In this document: positions 6,794 through 9,885 of the stretch, one piece after another
How positions within the stretch are numbered: position 1 is the first letter of the stretch
Layout of the letters: each line of letters begins with the position of its first letter
Assembly: GCA_016302705.1 (NCBI GenBank)
Contig: JAEDNC010000024.1
Coordinates: 1 to 9,885, forward strand
Reading direction: 5' to 3'
Length of the DNA stretch: 9,885 nt
DNA from: Bacilli bacterium
Lineage (GTDB): Bacteria; Bacillota_I; Bacilli_A; RFN20; CAG-826
Translations under genes and position numbers: made by a program
Notes under the pieces: generated by a model
What the model saw: the letters and a program-made list of their open reading frames with translations, nothing else
Databases searched by the model: none
What the model was told of the DNA's origin: nothing

Positions 6794-7321
6794 ATGAAAA
6801 AGATTAGTGTTCATAAATTAGCTTTATTAGGAATACTTACTGCAGGAGCAATAGTCATTGGTATTGTTGAGTCCTTCATTCCTTCTATTGGTATTCCAGG
6901 AGTTAAGCTAGGTCTAGCCAATATTGTGATACTAATTATCCTTTATGAATTAGGAATCTTAGAGGCAATTTTAGTGGATCTCTTGCGTGTTTTAGTAGTG
7001 GGCTTAATTAGAGGGACATTCCTTTCTATGGGATTCTTAATGTCTTTAACAGGGGCAGTTTTCTCGATTGGAATAATGATACTATTTTATCTACTAATTA
7101 AGAAATTTTCTATCGTTGGTGTCTCTGTTATTGGAGCGGTATTTCATGTGATTGGGCAAATCTTAATTGCGATGATATATTTAGGAACAGTGTATGTTGT
7201 TTATTATCTTCCAATCATCTTGGTCTCATCAGTTATCACCGGAGTTTTAGTAGGATTAGTGGCTCAGTTAGTGATTAGAACTGGAGTCATTAAGAAGCAA
7301 AAAGAAAGATATAAATTTTGA
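6794..7321 (+). CDS. Gx transporter family protein (heptaprenyl diphosphate synthase component I-like)
   Basis: A 175-residue, highly hydrophobic protein with about five or six membrane helices. The family is often labelled heptaprenyl diphosphate synthase component I, but it looks like an S-component-type transporter rather than an enzyme. Visible signatures are ESFIPSIGIPGVKLGLANIV (26-45), R65 in DLLRVLVVG and GAVFHVIGQ (114-122). It is the last gene of the rnf operon, two bases after the NusG_II gene. The substrate is unknown; the setting beside ApbE and Rnf suggests a flavin, quinone precursor or related cofactor (inference). The same NusG_II/Gx pair is, from memory, present in the Listeria extracellular electron transfer locus as eetA/eetB. 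Confidence 0.85.
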   Translation: MKKISVHKLALLGILTAGAIVIGIVESFIPSIGIPGVKLGLANIVILIILYELGILEAILVDLLRVLVVGLIRGTFLSMGFLMSLTGAVFSIGIMILFYLLIKKFSIVGVSVIGAVFHVIGQILIAMIYLGTVYVVYYLPIILVSSVITGVLVGLVAQLVIRTGVIKKQKERYKF

Positions 7322-7344
7322 ATATTAAGGTCAAAAAATGTTTG

Positions 7345-7369
7345 AAATATGAAATCAAATATTTTTTTT
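7345..7369 (+). terminator. Weak AT-only terminator-like hairpin after the rnf operon
   Basis: AAATAT (7345-7350) pairs with ATATTT (7359-7364) across an eight-base loop, and more T residues follow. The position, 24 bases after the Gx stop, fits an operon end. With no G-C pairs the stem would be unstable, so termination here is uncertain. Confidence 0.3.
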
Positions 7370-7495
7370 ATAAAAATTTAGAAAAAGTAAGTTAAATAAT
7401 AATTGACTTAGATTAATAAACAATAAATCTAGTGAAAACATAATGGATTTTAAGGTTAAAACATGTAATTGGTTGTTTTTCTTGTTACCGGTGTT

Positions 7496-7512
7496 CTCTA
7501 TATTCAATAGAG
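7496..7512. repeat. Inverted repeat abutting the amylase -35 box
   Basis: CTCTAT and ATAGAG are perfect six-base inverted arms separated by ATTCA. The right arm ends exactly where the proposed -35 box begins (7513), a position suited to an activator or repressor site. No T-run follows, so it is not a terminator. I do not recognise a known operator. Confidence 0.35.
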
Positions 7513-7541
7513 TTGCACTCTAAGCAATCTAGTTTTATAAT
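7513..7541 (+). promoter_or_regulatory. Sigma-A-type promoter of the amylase gene
   Basis: TTGCAC (7513-7518) and a perfect TATAAT (7536-7541) are separated by the ideal 17 bases. Transcription would start around 7548, about 50 bases before the amylase ATG. This makes the amylase a separate unit from the rnf operon. No convincing catabolite-response (cre) site was seen by eye. Confidence 0.55.
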
Positions 7542-7553
7542 TTTTCTCAAGAA

Positions 7554-7572
7554 AGTTATCGTTGGTATAACT
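7554..7572. repeat. Inverted repeat at the start of the amylase leader
   Basis: AGTTAT (7554-7559) and ATAACT (7567-7572) are perfect inverted arms around a seven-base spacer. They lie just after the predicted transcription start, where a repressor could act or a weak RNA hairpin could form. The role is inference. Confidence 0.3.
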
Positions 7573-7584
7573 AACTATTTGAAA

Positions 7585-7592
7585 AAGTAGGT
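7585..7592 (+). promoter_or_regulatory. Ribosome binding site fixing the amylase start
   Basis: AAGTAGGT matches AAGGAGGT at seven of eight bases and ends seven bases before the ATG at 7600. This spacing, together with the signal peptide that follows, supports that start. Confidence 0.65.
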
Positions 7593-7599
7593 ATAGCTT

Positions 7600-9885
7600 A
7601 TGAAGAAAAAAATTTTATTTATGGGTTTTTTGCCTGTTTTCGCTATGGCTGGATGTATCGCTCTTGGAAGCTTAGAACCATATGTTCACAATATGGAAAC
7701 TCAAGCTGCTGAAGAAGACGACCCTAACCAATACGATTACTGGTTAAACAGCATTTCTAAGCCAGGCCATCTTTACCTTCACTACAATAGAGGAGCAGAA
7801 ACAAATTACGATGATTATTGTTTGTGGATTTGGCAATCTTCTCCTAATGATCTTGAAGGAACCTTATGGGGTTATAGTGCTGACCCTGTTGTTTCAAGCA
7901 CTTTAACTCTTAAACCAATGTCTACTAATTGGATGACAAAGGCTGATGTTGGTAAAACAGGTAATGACATCTATTATGACAAATATGGTGCGATTATGGA
8001 TGTCGACCTCAACAAAAGTGGTCTTATCGGTGGTAAGACCGGTGATCCAGTAACCTTTGAAGGCATGGAAGAAATCGGATTCTTACTCGTTAAGCAAAAC
8101 TCTATGGATGGTTCCGCTAACTGGGTCTCTGATGGTGGTAGAGAAACATATGTCGATGACATTGCTGTTAGTGAAAACTGGAGAGCAATTGAAGGAGGCA
8201 AAACTGTTCACTTATTTGTCTCTAAAGGTGCTTTATCCAATTATTCTTACTACGCTGGAGATGGAACTCCTGAAGTTAAGGTCAATCCAATTGACGCTGA
8301 TACAACTGGTAAATACAGTTCTTCAATTGATGCTTCATATCAAGATGTCTTTAATGTCAGTTCAACTGCTGATGCATTTAAGAAACTTGGTGTTGGATAT
8401 CAAATCTTTGTTGCCTCATTTAGAGATAGTAACGGAGACGGAACTGGTGATATTAGAGGTATCATTCAATCCCTTGATTACTTAAAAGATTTAGGTGTTG
8501 ATGTCTTATGGCTCACTCCAATCCAAAAATCTGATTCTTACCACGGATATGATATTTCTGATTATCTTGCAGTAGATAAGAGATTCGGAACAATTGAAGA
8601 TTACCGCGAACTTATTTATAAGGCTCACAAAATGGGTATGAAAGTTATCATGGATTTAGTTCTTAACCACACTTCAAAAGGTAATCCATGGTTTATCAAT
8701 TCCCAATGGGGTGATAACGGTAATGGTGGTAAGAACGAATGGAGAGATATCTATACTTGGAAATACAAAACAGATTTAATCGATAAATACATTAATGGTA
8801 GTTACCAAAAGATTACTGTTGAACAAGACGCAAAAAGCAAGAATCCTTCTTGGTATCGTGATGGTGAATCAAATTATTACTATTACGGCAAGTTCGGCAG
8901 TGGTATGCCAGAAATTAACTATCAAAATTCTAAGACGCGTCAACTTGTCATTAATATGGCAAAATATTGGCTTTCTTTCGGATTAGATGGATATCGTCTT
9001 GACGCTGTTAAACACATCTTTATGAGAGATGAATGTTATCAAAATGGTGACATCATTATCACTGATACAGGTTCTAAAGAAACTTATGATGATGAAAAAG
9101 GTGAAAGAGTTACAAAAGACTTTGACTATTCATCTAACTTAACTAAGAACATCACATGGTGGAAAGAATTCGCTAATTCATTAAAAGCGGATTATCCAAA
9201 CTGTTTCTTAGTTGGTGAAAACTTTGATGGATGGGGAAATAGAATTGCTCCTTATTATCAAGCACTTGATAGCCAATTCTCGTTCTCGCTTTACTATCAT
9301 ATTTGTTCACAAATTTACTGTGGTGGTGGACTTGCTTATGGACAAGCAAAAGAGACGTTTGAACCATTCTCATCTTATGATGATGTTCCACTTAAGATTA
9401 GTGAAACAGAAACAATGTATGTCCCAGGTGGTAAACGTATAGACTTCATTGATGGTGCATTTACTTCTAACCACGACGTTATGAGAGCAATTAACCAAGT
9501 CAATGGAACTCCTGGAAGCAAACCTGGTGATACAGTGGCAATGAACAATGTTAATGGTGGTGGTGATCAAGTTAACAAGGCTAAGATCCATGCTGCTCTA
9601 ACAATGCTCAATAGAGGTATTTCTTGGATTTATTACGGTGATGAACTCGGTATGTCTTCTAATACTGATCAACACATCGAAAAATATGGCAATGAAAACT
9701 GTGAAGATATTTGGTATCGTCAACCATTTTTATGGCAAGATCAAACAATCAGAGCCAACTATAAGAGTGGTCAATATAAGTTCGAACTTGATAGTTACAA
9801 TAAGACCCTCAAGTCTATGGAAGAACAAAAAGCTGATCCAAATTCAATGTATAACTGGTACAAAGGTTTGAACACTCTTAAACAT
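7600..9885 (+). CDS. Secreted lipoprotein GH13 alpha-amylase/pullulanase-type enzyme with CBM41-like domain (3' end outside window)
   Basis: An uninterrupted frame of 762 codons runs off the right edge. A lipoprotein signal (MAGC, C19) suggests surface anchoring. A CBM41/pullulanase-associated starch-binding domain follows at about 55-220, with YLHYNR (59-64) and the aromatic strand LWIW (75-78). The GH13 barrel starts near 265: YQIF (267-270), Ca-site-like DSNGDGTGD (276-284), HGYD (315-318), DLVLNH (352-357), YRLDAVKH with nucleophile D468, FLVGEN with acid/base E540, FTSNHD with D626, and YYGDEL (678-683). All three catalytic carboxylates are present, so it should hydrolyse alpha-1,4 (perhaps alpha-1,6) bonds in starch-like glucans outside the cell. 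The barrel resembles SusG/oligo-glucosidase-like amylases more than classical pullulanases, so exact specificity is open. It has its own promoter and ribosome site. Confidence 0.93.
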   Translation, partial: MKKKILFMGFLPVFAMAGCIALGSLEPYVHNMETQAAEEDDPNQYDYWLNSISKPGHLYLHYNRGAETNYDDYCLWIWQSSPNDLEGTLWGYSADPVVSSTLTLKPMSTNWMTKADVGKTGNDIYYDKYGAIMDVDLNKSGLIGGKTGDPVTFEGMEEIGFLLVKQNSMDGSANWVSDGGRETYVDDIAVSENWRAIEGGKTVHLFVSKGALSNYSYYAGDGTPEVKVNPIDADTTGKYSSSIDASYQDVFNVSSTADAFKKLGVGYQIFVASFRDSNGDGTGDIRGIIQSLDYLKDLGVDVLWLTPIQKSDSYHGYDISDYLAVDKRFGTIEDYRELIYKAHKMGMKVIMDLVLNHTSKGNPWFINSQWGDNGNGGKNEWRDIYTWKYKTDLIDKYINGSYQKITVEQDAKSKNPSWYRDGESNYYYYGKFGSGMPEINYQNSKTRQLVINMAKYWLSFGLDGYRLDAVKHIFMRDECYQNGDIIITDTGSKETYDDEKGERVTKDFDYSSNLTKNITWWKEFANSLKADYPNCFLVGENFDGWGNRIAPYYQALDSQFSFSLYYHICSQIYCGGGLAYGQAKETFEPFSSYDDVPLKISETETMYVPGGKRIDFIDGAFTSNHDVMRAINQVNGTPGSKPGDTVAMNNVNGGGDQVNKAKIHAALTMLNRGISWIYYGDELGMSSNTDQHIEKYGNENCEDIWYRQPFLWQDQTIRANYKSGQYKFELDSYNKTLKSMEEQKADPNSMYNWYKGLNTLKH

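Noticed and set aside
7403..7429. TTGACT as a -35 box for an earlier amylase promoter
   Set aside because: No acceptable -10 box at normal spacing; TTGCAC-17-TATAAT further down is much better.
8057..8485. 142-codon plus-strand frame in the amylase region
   Set aside because: It is out of frame inside the amylase gene, whose reading frame carries the CBM41 and GH13 motifs without a break.

Overview
The window looks like chromosomal DNA of a low-GC, anaerobic, fermentative Bacillota relative. The genes are AT-rich and use the standard bacterial code: TGA ends rnfC and rnfA, and Trp is TGG. They are tightly packed, and two lipobox-type signal peptides are present. The gene set and style fit an uncultured gut or sediment Bacilli / Mollicutes-related lineage (Erysipelotrichales, RF39 or Izemoplasma-like). 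That assignment is inference; no marker gene here fixes it.

Positions 1-668 hold no convincing gene. They begin with an extraordinary C-rich, nearly G-free tract (1-130) that grades into a GC-richer patch. A strong hairpin with a U-tract follows (267-313) and probably ends transcription arriving from outside the window. After it come several small palindromes, two short start-less or overlapping open frames that may be remnants, and a candidate promoter (584-613) for the next operon.

Positions 669-7321 form one dense, co-directional operon of ten genes whose ends overlap or lie 1-3 bases apart: rnfC, rnfD, rnfG, rnfE, rnfA, a 64-residue Cys-rich membrane protein of unknown function, a short rnfB, an ApbE-type flavin transferase lipoprotein, a NusG domain II protein and a Gx-family membrane transporter. 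The first seven encode the ion-pumping ferredoxin:NAD+ oxidoreductase (Rnf). ApbE would attach FMN covalently to Thr in RnfD and RnfG. The NusG_II and Gx pair is a frequent companion of Rnf/ApbE or extracellular electron transfer loci. RnfB ends after its first Fe-S domain and lacks the ferredoxin-like clusters found in usual RnfB. The extra Cys-rich protein sits directly beside it and has the same one-helix-plus-cysteines layout. This altered electron entry point is the most interesting part of the window.

Positions 7322-7599 are intergenic, with a weak terminator, then a good sigma-A-type promoter flanked by two inverted repeats, and a near-consensus ribosome binding site. Positions 7600-9885 encode the first 762 residues of a secreted lipoprotein alpha-amylase/pullulanase-type enzyme (CBM41-like starch-binding domain plus GH13 barrel); it runs off the window. 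Starch breakdown outside the cell would feed fermentation, and Rnf would balance its reduced ferredoxin and NADH. That link is metabolic logic only, because the amylase appears to be a separate transcription unit.
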